A stretch of DNA of 64,000 nt, taken from Streptomyces mangrovi. Lineage in GTDB: Bacteria > Actinomycetota > Actinomycetes > Streptomycetales > Streptomycetaceae. The notes beneath the pieces are model-generated. The model saw only the letters and a program-made list of their open reading frames with translations, made no database searches and was not told where the DNA came from. The position numbers were made by a program, and so were the translations under genes. Location: positions 1 through 64,000 of the forward strand of contig NZ_FOSG01000011.1 in the NCBI RefSeq assembly GCF_900114215.1, read 5' to 3'. Shown one piece after another: positions 1-8,340 of this stretch (the stretch's first letter is position 1; every line of letters begins with the position of its first letter).

Positions 1-2
1 AC

Positions 3-566
3 CGGTGGTCGGAGCGGACGATCATCGGCCTGGTGATGCAGTCCCTGGACAACTCCCTGACCACCTACCTCAAGCCCAGGGGGCCGGGCAAGGGCCTGCT
101 GACGGCGAAGCAGGGCCACGGCGCGCCCAACCCCGACCACATCCCCGAGGGCGCCGAGGCCGCAAGACTCCTCGCCGAGGAGATCGGCGGCTTCCCGGGC
201 ACGAACCTCGGCGAGCTGATGGGCACACCGCTGACCGCGCACTTCCTGGGCGGCTGCCCGATCGGCGCCTCGCCCGACGAGGGCGTCATCGACCCCTACC
301 ACCGGCTCTACGGACACCCGGGCATCTCGATCGTCGACGGCGCGGCCGTCTCCGCCAACCTCGGCGTCAACCCGTCGCTGACCATCACCGCCCAGGCCGA
401 GCGGGCGATGTCCCTGTGGCCCAACAAGGGCGAGGCCGACCCCCGCCCCGAGCAGGGCACCGACTACGTACGCGTGCGGCCGGTCGCCCCCCGCAGCCCC
501 GCCGTCCCCGCGCACGCCCACGCGGCCCTGGTCCTGCCCGTGCCGCCGGTCCCGCCCAGGGAGTGA
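3..566 (+). CDS. GMC-family oxidoreductase, C-terminal part (5' end outside window)
   Basis: The reading frame is open from the first bases, so this is the 3' part of a longer gene; about 187 codons are visible. It carries the GMC C-terminal substrate domain: the segment HFLGGCPIG holds a His, and NPSLTITAQAERA holds the Asn, at the places of the catalytic His/Asn pair of cholesterol-oxidase-like GMC enzymes. DGAAVSANLGVNPS is the usual end of the FAD-binding fold. The last 35 residues are Pro/Ala/Val-rich and look like a disordered tail. FAD-dependent oxidation of an alcohol or sterol is the family role; the substrate cannot be told from this part. A hairpin follows the stop at once. Confidence 0.85.
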   Translation, partial: RWSERTIIGLVMQSLDNSLTTYLKPRGPGKGLLTAKQGHGAPNPDHIPEGAEAARLLAEEIGGFPGTNLGELMGTPLTAHFLGGCPIGASPDEGVIDPYHRLYGHPGISIVDGAAVSANLGVNPSLTITAQAERAMSLWPNKGEADPRPEQGTDYVRVRPVAPRSPAVPAHAHAALVLPVPPVPPRE

Positions 567-623
567 ACCGCGAGAACCCGGCACCGGGCCCGGCCGGAAC
601 CCGGCGGGGCCCCGCGCGTGTGA

Positions 624-656
624 CGGCCGATCGGCCCACCCTCCGCCGATCGGCCG
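624..656 (+). terminator. Hairpin downstream of the GMC gene
   Basis: Two 11-base arms (CGGCCGATCGG at 624-634 and its complement at 646-656) enclose an 11-base loop, 58 bases after the GMC stop and before the next start. There is no T-run, as is common for Streptomyces terminators. Confidence 0.5.
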
Positions 657-751
657 AGCGTGACAGGAGAAGAACGCGGCGCTGCCGGAGTCTGGGGGAG
701 ACGGCCCGGCGACCGGCCGGACGTCACCCCTGCCGACACCCGGAGGGCACC

Positions 752-1852
752 ATGCGCCACATCATCCGAGGTGACCGCGCGGCGCTGGCCGCGATCGCCG
801 TAGTCCTCGCCGGCTGTTCCGCGACGGCCGGCTCCCAGACCCCCGCCACACCCGACGACCGGGCGCCGAAGGCGCCGGGGAACGCACGGCAGGACTCCCA
901 CCAGAACCCGCAGCGGGACAGATCCGACAGGCCGCGGGGAGATGCCGGGGGCGGTCCCGGGGAGAGCGACCCGGCGGCGGTGCGGGCCAACGAACTGGGC
1001 GCCGTACCGGTGCTCATGTACCACCAGATCACGGACGAACCCCAGAGCATCGACGACCGCACCCCCCAGGAGTTCCGCGCCGAGCTGGAGCGGTTGGCGC
1101 GCGAGGGCTACGTACCGGTCACCGCACGGGAGTTCACCGGCGCGGACATGGACATACCCGCCGGAAAGCACCCGGTGGTGCTCACCTTCGACGACTCCAC
1201 CCCCGGCCAGTTCCGGCTCGGCGAGGACGGCCGCCCCGCTCCCGGCACCGCGGTGGACATCCTGCTGGACGTGGCCGGGCGCCACCCGGGCTTCCGGCCC
1301 GTGGCGACCTTCTTCGTCAACGCCGACCCGTTCGGCGAACCCGGCGGCCGCAAGACGCTGAAGTGGCTGGACGACCACGGGTTCGAGGTCGGCAACCACA
1401 CCCTGAAGCACAGCGTCCTGGGGGAAGCCGACGACGCGACGGTCCAGTGGGACATCGCCTCCAACCAGTGGCTGATCGACAAGGCGCTGCCCGACTCGCC
1501 GGTGGTGTCGATGGCGCTTCCCTACGGCTCCATGCCCCGCGACCGGAAGCTCGCCCTCACCGGCGAGTACGGCGGCGTGCGCTACCGCCACCAGGGCGTC
1601 TACCTCGCCGGCGGGCGCCCCGCCTCCTCGCCCTACTCCTCCGACCTCGACCCCGGCGCCATCCCGCGCATCCGCTCCCAGGAGACCGACACCGCCGAGG
1701 GCGCGTACAGCTCCTCGGCCTGGCTGGACAAGCTGGACGACGGCACGGTCGAGCGCTACACCTCCGACGGCGACCCGGAGACGGTCAGCTTCCCCCGGGA
1801 GATGGCGCACCGGCTCGCCTTCGACCACCAGGAGGCCGCACGGCCCTACTGA
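752..1852 (+). CDS. Polysaccharide deacetylase lipoprotein (NodB-like)
   Basis: The protein has 366 residues. The ATG was chosen because GGAGGG lies just before it and it is followed at once by a lipoprotein signal: a positive start, a hydrophobic run and the lipobox LAGC (Cys about residue 22). A charged, disordered linker runs to about residue 80. The NodB-type domain follows: LTFDDS near residue 148 matches the metal-binding TFDD motif and GNHTLKH near residue 213 the His-x3-His motif. The expected role is metal-dependent removal of acetyl groups from a cell-wall or external polysaccharide (CE4 clan) at the outer face of the membrane. The Ser after TFDD replaces the usual Gly. The gene ends convergently with the next one. 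Confidence 0.85.
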   Translation: MRHIIRGDRAALAAIAVVLAGCSATAGSQTPATPDDRAPKAPGNARQDSHQNPQRDRSDRPRGDAGGGPGESDPAAVRANELGAVPVLMYHQITDEPQSIDDRTPQEFRAELERLAREGYVPVTAREFTGADMDIPAGKHPVVLTFDDSTPGQFRLGEDGRPAPGTAVDILLDVAGRHPGFRPVATFFVNADPFGEPGGRKTLKWLDDHGFEVGNHTLKHSVLGEADDATVQWDIASNQWLIDKALPDSPVVSMALPYGSMPRDRKLALTGEYGGVRYRHQGVYLAGGRPASSPYSSDLDPGAIPRIRSQETDTAEGAYSSSAWLDKLDDGTVERYTSDGDPETVSFPREMAHRLAFDHQEAARPY

Positions 1853-1873
1853 CGTGCTGACGTGCTGACGTAC
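1850..1873. repeat. Short tandem repeat, 3 x 8 bp
   Basis: TGACGTGC occurs twice followed by TGACGTAC, beginning at the deacetylase stop codon. It adds in-phase or near-phase extra TGA codons after the stop; probably slippage-derived. Confidence 0.6.
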
Positions 1874-1899
1874 CGACCGGCCACCGGGCCGGCCGTGCG

Positions 1900-2295
1900 C
1901 TACCCCGAGCGGGGATGCGGTACGGCGACGACCTGGTCGTCGTCCTCGTAGACGATCCGCCCGGGGTCCGAGGACCGAAGGCACCGGTAGGCGATGCCGT
2001 GCGCGGCGAGGATCTCCAGATAGCCGTCCACGCGCTCGATCAGGTGCCGGGCCGAGGACTTGAACCACGCCACCGCGCCCGGGTTCACCGCGGGGTCGTA
2101 GACCGTGGGGTCCACGGAGGTGGGGTTGGTGTAGTTGGCGTCGTACCAGGCGTTGTTGATCCGCCGGAAGAGCTCCTGCTCGGCGGTCAGCCGGCCCGCC
2201 CGGCCCAGATTGTTGACCAGTGCGAAGATGCCGGGGTGGATGTCCCGTCCACCCCGGTCCGCACCCTGGAAACGCACGTACCGCGCCTGCTCCAC
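1900..2295 (-). CDS. Conserved hypothetical protein, 131 aa
   Basis: I do not recognise the family by name. The GTG start is preceded by GGGAG at good spacing; the same frame stays open further upstream but reads as low-complexity Arg/Gly sequence, so the shorter form is preferred. The product is soluble, has no signal peptide and no membrane segment, and is rich in aromatic and charged residues (NNAWYDANYTNP, AVAWFKSSARHLIERVDGYL). Codon use is typical of the genome, which supports a real gene. It lies convergent to the deacetylase and 58 bases downstream of the SpoIIE phosphatase on the same strand, so it could be co-transcribed with it. Confidence 0.7.
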   Translation of the reverse strand: MEQARYVRFQGADRGGRDIHPGIFALVNNLGRAGRLTAEQELFRRINNAWYDANYTNPTSVDPTVYDPAVNPGAVAWFKSSARHLIERVDGYLEILAAHGIAYRCLRSSDPGRIVYEDDDQVVAVPHPRSG

Positions 2296-2353
2296 GCCGG
2301 CTCCCGCCCTTCTCCGGCCCGCCCGTCCGCCCCGCCCCCTCGGGAAGGGCTCC

Positions 2354-4126
2354 TCAGGAGACGGTGCGGGGGATGTCCTGCTCCGCCCAGACGACCTTCC
2401 CACCGGGCGTGCGGCACGAACCCCAGTTGCGGCTGAGCATGTTGACCAGCTGCAGGCCGCGCCCGCCCTCGTCGCTGAGCTCCGCGTGCTGGATCTGGGG
2501 CAGATCGGGGCCGGTGTCGGACACCTCCAGCGTCAGCCTCTCGTGCCGCATCAGACGGAGCTGCCCGGGCCCGCCGCCGTACCGCAGGGCGTTGCCGACC
2601 AGTTCGCTGACGACCAGCTCGGCGATGTCGGAGAGCTCCTCCAGGCCCCACAGGGCGAGCCGCTCGGTGACCAGGGAGCGGGCCACGGACGCGGCGGTGC
2701 CGTCCGGCGGCAGCGGCCACACGCACAGATCGGTGCCCGGCGGCAGCTTCCCGCCGGCGGCCACCAGCAGGACGGACTCGTCCAGGCGCTCCACGCCCCC
2801 CGGAGCGATCCCGTCCGGGTTCCGGTGCTCCAGCAGCCGGTCCACCAGTTCCGGGGCGGTCTTCGTCAGCCGCCGCAGCTGCGCCTCGATGTCCCCCCGG
2901 CGCGTCTTGACCAGACCGTCGGTGTACAGCACCAGACGGCTCCCGGCCGGCACCCGCACGGTGGCCGCGTCGTAGGGGATCACCCCGGCACCCAGCGGAG
3001 CCCCGGCGGGCACCTCGACCCGCGAGACGGTGCCGTCGGCGTCCACCAGCAGCGGCGGCATGTGCCCCGCGCCGGCGATGGTGCAGCTCGCGGTGGCCGG
3101 GTCGTAGACGGCGCACAGGCAGGTGGCGACCTGGTCGTCCTCCAGGTCGCGGGCGGCCAGGTCCAGCCGGGCCAGTACGCGGTCGGGGGCGGTGTCCAGG
3201 GCCAGCAGCGTACGGCCGACCGTGCGCAGCCGCCCCATCGTGGCCGCCGCGGGCACCCCGTGGCCCATGACGTCCCCCACCACCAGGGCCGTCCGGCCGC
3301 CGGGCAGGGCGATCACGTCGAACCAGTCGCCGCCGACTCCGCTGGGGTCCAGGCTCGGCGTGTAGTGGGTGAGCACCTCCAGACCCGGTGTGTTCGGCGT
3401 GGCGCGGGGCAGCAGGCTGCGCTGGAGGGAGAGGACGTGCTCGCGCTCGCGCCCGTAGAGGCGGGCGTTGTCGATGAAGACCGCCGCCTTGGAGGCCAGC
3501 TCCGTCGCCAGTTCGACGTCGGCGCGGGTGAACGGGGGGCTGCCGGGGCCGCGGACGAAGTCGGCGACCCCGAGCAGCACACCGCGGGCGGTCAGCGGCA
3601 CGGCCATGTAGCTGTGCACCCCCGCCTGGCGCAGTTTGACCGCCGCGCTGGGCGTCGGGGCCACCCGCACGTAGTCGTCGCGCCTCATCCGGCTCAGCAG
3701 GACCGGCTCCTGGGCCCGCAGGCAGTGGACCGAGAGCAGCGTCTGGGGGTGGACGGAGAGCTCGCCGGGCTTGTCCGGCTCCAGATCCTCCATCTCGACG
3801 ACCGAGGACACCGCGACGGCCCGGGTGACCGGGGGTTCCGGTCCCGTCCACCGCTCGCCGCCCCCGCCGCGCAGCACCGACTCCAGCAGGTCGACGGCCG
3901 CGCCGTCGGCCAGCCGGGGGACGGTGAAGTCGGCCAGTTCCTGCGCGGTCCGCTCCAGGTCGAGCGTCGTGCCGATCATGGTGCTCGCCTGGTTGAGCCA
4001 CGCCAGGCGGCTGCGGGAGGCGCGGGGGCGGGCCAGGGCGGCGGTCGCGCGGCGCATGCGCACGGGCGCCCGGCCGCTCCGTACGGGCCGATGCCGCCGG
4101 TGGCCACCGCTGCCGTTCGCTGTCAC
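2354..4126 (-). CDS. GAF / SpoIIE phosphatase / HATPase regulator
   Basis: This 590-residue cytoplasmic regulator joins three modules. A GAF-like sensor spans about residues 45-230. A PP2C-type SpoIIE phosphatase spans about 245-455, with metal-site segments GGDWFDV, VVGDVMGHG and LYTDGLV. An anti-sigma-type ATPase (HATPase_c) spans about 465-585, with the N-box ELVGNALRYG and the G-rich EGGRGLQLV. Proteins of this build act in partner switching: the kinase-like ATPase phosphorylates an anti-sigma antagonist and the phosphatase reverses it. The GTG start was chosen for GGGGAG just upstream; an ATG 18 bases further up is possible. It is divergent from the SGNH esterase gene. Confidence 0.88.
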   Translation of the reverse strand: MTANGSGGHRRHRPVRSGRAPVRMRRATAALARPRASRSRLAWLNQASTMIGTTLDLERTAQELADFTVPRLADGAAVDLLESVLRGGGGERWTGPEPPVTRAVAVSSVVEMEDLEPDKPGELSVHPQTLLSVHCLRAQEPVLLSRMRRDDYVRVAPTPSAAVKLRQAGVHSYMAVPLTARGVLLGVADFVRGPGSPPFTRADVELATELASKAAVFIDNARLYGREREHVLSLQRSLLPRATPNTPGLEVLTHYTPSLDPSGVGGDWFDVIALPGGRTALVVGDVMGHGVPAAATMGRLRTVGRTLLALDTAPDRVLARLDLAARDLEDDQVATCLCAVYDPATASCTIAGAGHMPPLLVDADGTVSRVEVPAGAPLGAGVIPYDAATVRVPAGSRLVLYTDGLVKTRRGDIEAQLRRLTKTAPELVDRLLEHRNPDGIAPGGVERLDESVLLVAAGGKLPPGTDLCVWPLPPDGTAASVARSLVTERLALWGLEELSDIAELVVSELVGNALRYGGGPGQLRLMRHERLTLEVSDTGPDLPQIQHAELSDEGGRGLQLVNMLSRNWGSCRTPGGKVVWAEQDIPRTVS

Positions 4127-4313
4127 GACTCTCCCCACTCGCACCCCGCCACTGGTGCCTCAAGGGTCTTCCAGGCCGTGGGCGGCGGCTCGTCGGGAAG
4201 AGGGGCGTTGAGCCGGACGGAGGCATTCGTTCCGCTTCCGTCGGCCCGCCCCGAGGCTCAGCGACCGTTGACGGGTGCCGATCATCGCACACGGCCGTCG
4301 GCCGTGGACTGCT

Positions 4314-4347
4314 TTCCCGGAGTTCCCGGAGTTCCCGGAGTTCCGGA
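4314..4347. repeat. Tandem repeat, 3.7 copies of a 9-bp unit
   Basis: TTCCCGGAG is repeated three times perfectly and a fourth time in part within the divergent intergenic region between the phosphatase and esterase genes. There is no protein-coding role here. Confidence 0.85.
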
Positions 4348-4449
4348 CCCTTCCGCGGCGAGGGCCGCCACCCTGTCTTTCGAGGGTAGGTCAGCCGTCC
4401 CCGGGGCGCCCTCGGGGGGGCGGAGGAGTGATTCACCGGACCCCGGTTC

Positions 4450-4478
4450 TTGACGCACTGCCGGCCCGGTGGCTTGAT
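4450..4478 (+). promoter_or_regulatory. Candidate promoter of the SGNH-CBM2 gene
   Basis: TTGACG is followed after 17 bases by CTTGAT, a weak -10. The predicted transcription start would fall a few bases before the CebR operator, the same layout as at cebE. Confidence 0.4.
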
Positions 4479-4486
4479 GGCTTTGC

Positions 4487-4500
4487 TGGGAGCGCTCCCA
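4487..4500. promoter_or_regulatory. CebR operator, perfect 14-bp palindrome
   Basis: The sequence TGGGAGCGCTCCCA is exactly the operator known for the LacI-family cellobiose repressor CebR of Streptomyces. It lies 20 bases upstream of the SGNH-CBM2 start. CebR itself is encoded 3.8 kb away. Confidence 0.9.
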
Positions 4501-4519
4501 TTCCATCGGAAGGACGACT

Positions 4520-5620
4520 GTGCGCAGCAGACATCTCTTACGGGCGGCCCTGACCGCCCTGGCCGTACTGCTCGGGCTTCTCGGGCCCCTCGAATCCCTC
4601 GGTCCGCCGGGAGCGGGCACCGCCGCGGCGGCCCCGGCGGGTGCCGCCGCGGAGCCGGTGCGGATCATGCCGCTGGGCGACTCCATCACCGGCTCGCCGG
4701 GATGCTGGCGCTCGCTGCTGTGGAACCGCCTCCAGGAGGCGGGGCACACGGACGTCGACTTCGTCGGAACGCTCGGCCCCCAGGGGTGCGGGCAGCCGCA
4801 CGACGGCGACAACGAGGGGCACGGCGGCGCGCTGGTGACCGATGTGGCGAGCCGGAACCTGCTGCCGGGCTGGCTGTCCGCCACTCGGCCGGACATCGTT
4901 GTCATGCACTTCGGGACCAACGACGTCTGGAGCAACCGCTCACCGGACGCCGTCCTCGCCGCCTACAGCACCCTGGTGGACCAGATGCGGGCGAGCAACC
5001 CGGGCATGAAGGTCCTCGTCGCGCAGATCATCCCGATGAACCCCGCCACCTGCGGTGAGTGCGCCCGGCGCGTCGTGGAGCTCAACGAGCGGATCCCGGA
5101 CTGGGCCCGTTCCGAGAGCACCCCCGGCTCGCCGGTGATCGCGGTCGACCAGTGGACGGGCTTCAGCACCGGGAGCGACACCTACGACGGTGTGCACCCC
5201 AACGCCTCCGGTGACGAGAAGATCGCCGCCCGCTGGTTCCCGCCCCTGGCCGACCTGCTGGCAGAGGACGGCTCCGGTGACCCCGGCGACCCGGATGACC
5301 CCGGCCAGGGCGAGGCCGCCTGCACCGCCTCGCTCCGCGTGGCGTCGAGCTGGCAGGGCGGTTACCAGGGCGAGGTGACGGTGAGCAACACCGGGACCGG
5401 GCCGATCTCGGGCTGGACGGTCCGGATCGCCCCGGACGGAGACGGGCGCATCACCCAGGCCTGGAACGGAACCCTCGAAGCCGGCGCCGAAGGCGTCGCC
5501 ACCGTGCGCAACGCCGCCTGGAACGGAACGGTCCCCGCCGGAGGCAGCGCGTCCTTCGGCTTCGTGGCGTCGGCCGACTCCGCCTCGGCGACCGTCACCT
5601 GCACCGCCACCGCCGCCTGA
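4520..5620 (+). CDS. Secreted SGNH/GDSL esterase with C-terminal CBM2
   Basis: The 366-residue product starts at GTG behind GGAAGGA. Residues 1-44 form a signal peptide ending in an Ala-rich cleavage zone. The SGNH hydrolase domain (about 46-248) shows LGDS with Ser55, FGTND with Asn134 and DGVHPN with Asp223 and His226, the full catalytic set. An acidic Gly/Asp/Pro linker leads to a family-2 carbohydrate-binding module (about 268-366) with conserved Trp residues. This build fits CE3-like acetylxylan or related polysaccharide esterases that bind cellulose and deacetylate hemicellulose. The perfect CebR operator in its promoter places it in the cellulose regulon, expressed when cellodextrins release CebR. 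Confidence 0.9.
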   Translation: MRSRHLLRAALTALAVLLGLLGPLESLGPPGAGTAAAAPAGAAAEPVRIMPLGDSITGSPGCWRSLLWNRLQEAGHTDVDFVGTLGPQGCGQPHDGDNEGHGGALVTDVASRNLLPGWLSATRPDIVVMHFGTNDVWSNRSPDAVLAAYSTLVDQMRASNPGMKVLVAQIIPMNPATCGECARRVVELNERIPDWARSESTPGSPVIAVDQWTGFSTGSDTYDGVHPNASGDEKIAARWFPPLADLLAEDGSGDPGDPDDPGQGEAACTASLRVASSWQGGYQGEVTVSNTGTGPISGWTVRIAPDGDGRITQAWNGTLEAGAEGVATVRNAAWNGTVPAGGSASFGFVASADSASATVTCTATAA

Positions 5621-5636
5621 CCGCTGTCCGGCCGCG

Positions 5637-5674
5637 GCCGGGTTCGTACGGGCCGTCCCCCGTACGAACCCGGC
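5637..5674 (+). terminator. Terminator hairpin after the SGNH-CBM2 gene
   Basis: A 16-base stem (arms 5637-5652 and 5659-5674, built on CCGGGTTCGTACGGG) with a 6-base loop lies 17 bases after the stop. It has no T-run. Confidence 0.75.
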
Positions 5675-5798
5675 GGGTCGGCTGAGTGCCGCCCACCGAA
5701 CCCGCCGGACGGGCGGCGGCCCGTCCGATCACCCGGAGTCCGTCGGAGAACCCGGCACGGGAACCGGTCCGCAGGCACTACCATCCTCGACTGTCGCA

Positions 5799-5844
5799 CC
5801 TGGCTGCAATTACATCTGCGCTTGCAGATGTAATTGCAGCCAGG
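5799..5844. promoter_or_regulatory. 46-bp inverted repeat with 21-bp perfect arms
   Basis: Arms at 5799-5819 and 5824-5844 are perfect complements around the 4-base spacer GCTT. The core TGCAATTACATCTGC is markedly AT-rich for this genome. Each arm is itself loosely palindromic (TGCA...TGCG/TGCA). It stands 80 bases before the DUF397 gene, so it may be an operator for the adjacent XRE regulator or a structured leader. No T-run argues against a plain terminator, and a separate terminator already follows the previous gene. Confidence 0.85.
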
Positions 5845-5924
5845 GCAACGCCGATACGCGGAACAACGGAACGTCATGGCCGGGGCCCGGTCCGAGGGGA
5901 CGGCCCGGCCGGTGAGGGGCGACA

Positions 5925-6158
5925 ATGCAGCAGACCGTCAACGGCATGCAGGCCGCGGAGCTCGAGGGTGCGGCGTGGCGCAAGAGCCGCCGCAGCAGCA
6001 TGGGCAACTGCGTCGAACTCGCCCCGCTGCCGGACGGCGCGGTGGCCGTGCGCAACTCCCGTCACCCCGAAGGCCCCGCCCTCGTCTACACCCGTGAGGA
6101 GATGGCGGCCTTCCTCCAGGGCGCCAAGGACGGCGAGTTCGACGACATGGTCGGCTGA
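5925..6158 (+). CDS. DUF397 protein
   Basis: A 77-residue protein starting at ATG behind GAGGGG. The core WRKSRRSSMGNCVELAPL, followed by VAVRNSRHP and a C-terminal FLQGAKDGEFD, is the DUF397 signature. DUF397 proteins are small partners, usually encoded next to XRE/DUF5753 regulators in Streptomyces and grouped with the bldB/whiJ-type developmental systems; in many pairs the small protein opposes the DNA-binding one. Here it precedes the XRE gene, whereas in many loci it follows it. Both are on the same strand 135 bases apart. Confidence 0.9.
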   Translation: MQQTVNGMQAAELEGAAWRKSRRSSMGNCVELAPLPDGAVAVRNSRHPEGPALVYTREEMAAFLQGAKDGEFDDMVG

Positions 6159-6293
6159 GCCGAGGCCGGGCGGGGGCGGAGGGAAGGCTTCCGCGGGATC
6201 GGCCGAACCGGCGGCGGTCCGGCGGCACCGCTGTACGGCGCGACGGCGGCGGTGGCACACTGAGTGCCTGTCCCTTCACCCAGGAGAGCAATC

Positions 6294-7199
6294 ATGGCCG
6301 CCGGACCGAGCCACTCCTTGTCGATAAAGCGCTATATCGAGCATCCCAAGGGCAGTCCGACGGTGCTGCGTCTGGTGGTCGGCTCCCAGCTTCGGCGGCT
6401 GCGCAAGGAGCGCGGCATCGATCTGGAGGAGGCGGCCAAGGCGATCCGCGGCTCCACCGCCAAGGTCAGCCGTCTGGAGCGGGGCCAGGGCGCGTGCAAG
6501 GAGCGCGACATCGCGGACCTGCTCACACTCTACGGGGTGCTGGACGAGGACGAACGGGCGGACTTCCTCGCGCTGACCCGCCAGACGAACACCCGTGGGT
6601 GGTGGCACCGGTACAGCGACGTCCTCCCCGAGTGGTTCGAGCGGCATCTCGGCCTGGAGGAGGCCGCCTCGGTCATCCGCACCTACGAGGTGCAGTTCAT
6701 CCCCGGCCTGCTGCAGACGGAGGAGTACGCCCACGCGGTGACCCGTCTGTGCCACCCCCATGCCTCCGCCCAGGAGAACGACCGGCGGGTCCGGCTGCGC
6801 ATGGAACGGCAGGCCCTGCTCGCCCGGTCGGACGCCCCGCGCCTGTGGGCGGTCCTGGACGAGGCCGCCCTGCGGCGCCCGCTCGGCGACACCGAGGTGA
6901 TGCGCGGTCAGCTCCGCCGTCTGATCGAGGCGGCGCGGCGGCCGAACGTCACACTGCAGGTCGCGCCGTTCGAGACCGGCGGCCTGGCCGCGGTGGGCGG
7001 CCCGGTGACGATACTGCGCTTCCCCGAGCCGGATCTGCCCGACGTCGTCTATCTGGAGCAGCTGACCAGCGCGCTCTACCTGGACAAGGAGGAGGACGTC
7101 GACCACTACCTGTCCATCATGGACCGGCTCTGCGCGGTCGCCGAGACCCCCGTGGACAGCGTGGGCTTCCTGGAGGGACTTCTGGAAGGACTCGCCTGA
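6294..7199 (+). CDS. XRE-family regulator with DUF5753 domain
   Basis: The 301-residue protein begins at ATG behind AGGAG; an in-frame upstream GTG lacks a good site. An XRE helix-turn-helix lies about residues 22-80 (LRRLRKERGIDLEEAAKAI, then VSRLERGQ). The remainder is the DUF5753 domain (WWHRYSDVLPEWFERHLGLE, then QFIPGLLQTEEYA). It is a likely DNA-binding partner of the DUF397 protein just upstream, in the WhiJ-like style of developmental or antibiotic control. The large AT-rich palindrome upstream is the obvious candidate site. Function beyond this family picture is not shown by the sequence. Confidence 0.9.
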   Translation: MAAGPSHSLSIKRYIEHPKGSPTVLRLVVGSQLRRLRKERGIDLEEAAKAIRGSTAKVSRLERGQGACKERDIADLLTLYGVLDEDERADFLALTRQTNTRGWWHRYSDVLPEWFERHLGLEEAASVIRTYEVQFIPGLLQTEEYAHAVTRLCHPHASAQENDRRVRLRMERQALLARSDAPRLWAVLDEAALRRPLGDTEVMRGQLRRLIEAARRPNVTLQVAPFETGGLAAVGGPVTILRFPEPDLPDVVYLEQLTSALYLDKEEDVDHYLSIMDRLCAVAETPVDSVGFLEGLLEGLA

Positions 7200-7228
7200 A
7201 CACGGTGGCGGGAACGGCCCGTTCATCC

Positions 7229-7280
7229 GTGCGGGGCCGGGGCCGCTCTCCCTTCGAGGAGAGCGGCCCCGGCCCCGCAC
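7229..7280. terminator. Bidirectional terminator, 23-bp stem
   Basis: Perfect 23-base arms (7229-7251 and 7258-7280) enclose the loop CTTCGA between two converging genes, the XRE regulator and the methyltransferase. Confidence 0.9.
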
Positions 7281-7298
7281 ACGGTCCGGCGGCGGTCC

Positions 7299-8114
7299 TC
7301 AGGGCATACGGGCGACGCCCCCGAACTCCTGCCACTCCCAGGTGCGCTGCCTGGGCCCCACGTCCGAGTCCGGACGCCAGGTGGAGACCTCCACCAGGCC
7401 GGGCTCGAGGATCTCCAGCCCCTCGAAGAACCGCTCGACCTCGTGCGGCTCCCTGACCCGGCCCCAGTTGCCGCCGGTGCTCCTGTCCATGAAATCGGTC
7501 ACGGACCTGCGCGTCTCGGCGTCCTCACTGACCAGCTGGCAGATCACGAAGAAGCTCCCCGGCGCCAGCCGTTCGGCCACCCGCTTGACCACGCCGGCCG
7601 GGTCGGCGGAGTCGGGGACGCAGTGGAAGACGGAGTTGAACAGGGCGGCGACGGGCCGGTCGAAGTCGATCAGCCGGGCGGTGTCCGGGTGGTCGAGGAT
7701 GCCGTCGGTGTCGCACATGTCCGCCTGGATGACGGTGGTGTTCTCGTTCTCCGCCAGCAGCGCGCGGCCGTGGGCCAGCACGATCGGGTCGTTGTCCACG
7801 TAGACCACGCGCGCGTCGGGGTCCACCCGCTGCGCGATCTGGTGGACGTTGTCCTGGGTGGGCAGGCCGGAGCCGTGGTCTATGAACTGCCGGATCCCGT
7901 AGTCCTGGGCCAGGACGCGCACCACGCGCTGCAGGAAGCGGCGGTTGTTGAGCGCCAGCGCCTGGGTGCTGGGGACGACCTCCAGGAGTTTGTCGGCCGC
8001 CTCCCGGTCGACGGCGTAGTTGTTCTTGCCGCCCAGGTAGTAGTCGTACATGCGCGCGGCCGTGGGGACGGTGACGTCGATCCTGCCGGTGAGGGGTTCC
8101 CTGGACTGGTTCAT
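7299..8114 (-). CDS. SAM-dependent methyltransferase, PF04672 (formerly DUF574) family
   Basis: A 271-residue protein starting at ATG behind GAAGG. The N-terminus VTVPTAARMYDYYLGGKNNY is the hallmark of this actinomycete family. The SAM-binding fold follows, with FIDHGSGLPT as motif I, VVYVDNDPIVL with the acidic residue that binds the ribose, and VIQADMCD. It is cytoplasmic. The family is greatly expanded in Streptomyces, and the methyl acceptor of most members is unknown. It is transcribed alone, with a strong shared terminator on its 3' side. Confidence 0.88.
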   Translation of the reverse strand: MNQSREPLTGRIDVTVPTAARMYDYYLGGKNNYAVDREAADKLLEVVPSTQALALNNRRFLQRVVRVLAQDYGIRQFIDHGSGLPTQDNVHQIAQRVDPDARVVYVDNDPIVLAHGRALLAENENTTVIQADMCDTDGILDHPDTARLIDFDRPVAALFNSVFHCVPDSADPAGVVKRVAERLAPGSFFVICQLVSEDAETRRSVTDFMDRSTGGNWGRVREPHEVERFFEGLEILEPGLVEVSTWRPDSDVGPRQRTWEWQEFGGVARMP

Positions 8115-8209
8115 CCGGGCCTTCACAACCTTCCGCCTGGGAGATGTGTCGAGACTGGGGCGGCACCCGCCGAGTGGGGACCCATGCTGCCAGGCGCGCC
8201 CCCTCCCCG

Positions 8210-8247
8210 CCGCGGAAAGGCGAACACTCGCCGGCTGCTTTCCGCGG
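8210..8247 (-). terminator. Composite hairpin downstream of cebR
   Basis: Outer arms CCGCGGAAAG (8210-8219) and its complement (8238-8247) enclose a smaller stem GGCGA/TCGCC. It lies about 95 bases beyond the cebR stop and before the methyltransferase start, so it probably ends the cebR message. Confidence 0.55.
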
Positions 8248-8340
8248 TGCGCCCCGGTGGCCCGGCCGGGAGCAACCCCCTTTGCGCGCAAGCTGGTTGG
8301 GTGGAAGCGCGAAGCGCTGCGGAGCCGCGGGCGGACGGCG

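Noticed and set aside
464..2068. Long minus-strand open frame opposite the deacetylase
   Set aside because: High GC makes long shadow frames; its translation is Arg/Gly/Val-rich without any domain, while the plus strand encodes clear motifs.
5801..5842. CRISPR-like or tRNA-like reading of the AT-rich hairpin
   Set aside because: Only one inverted repeat is present, with no direct repeats or spacers, and there is no cloverleaf.
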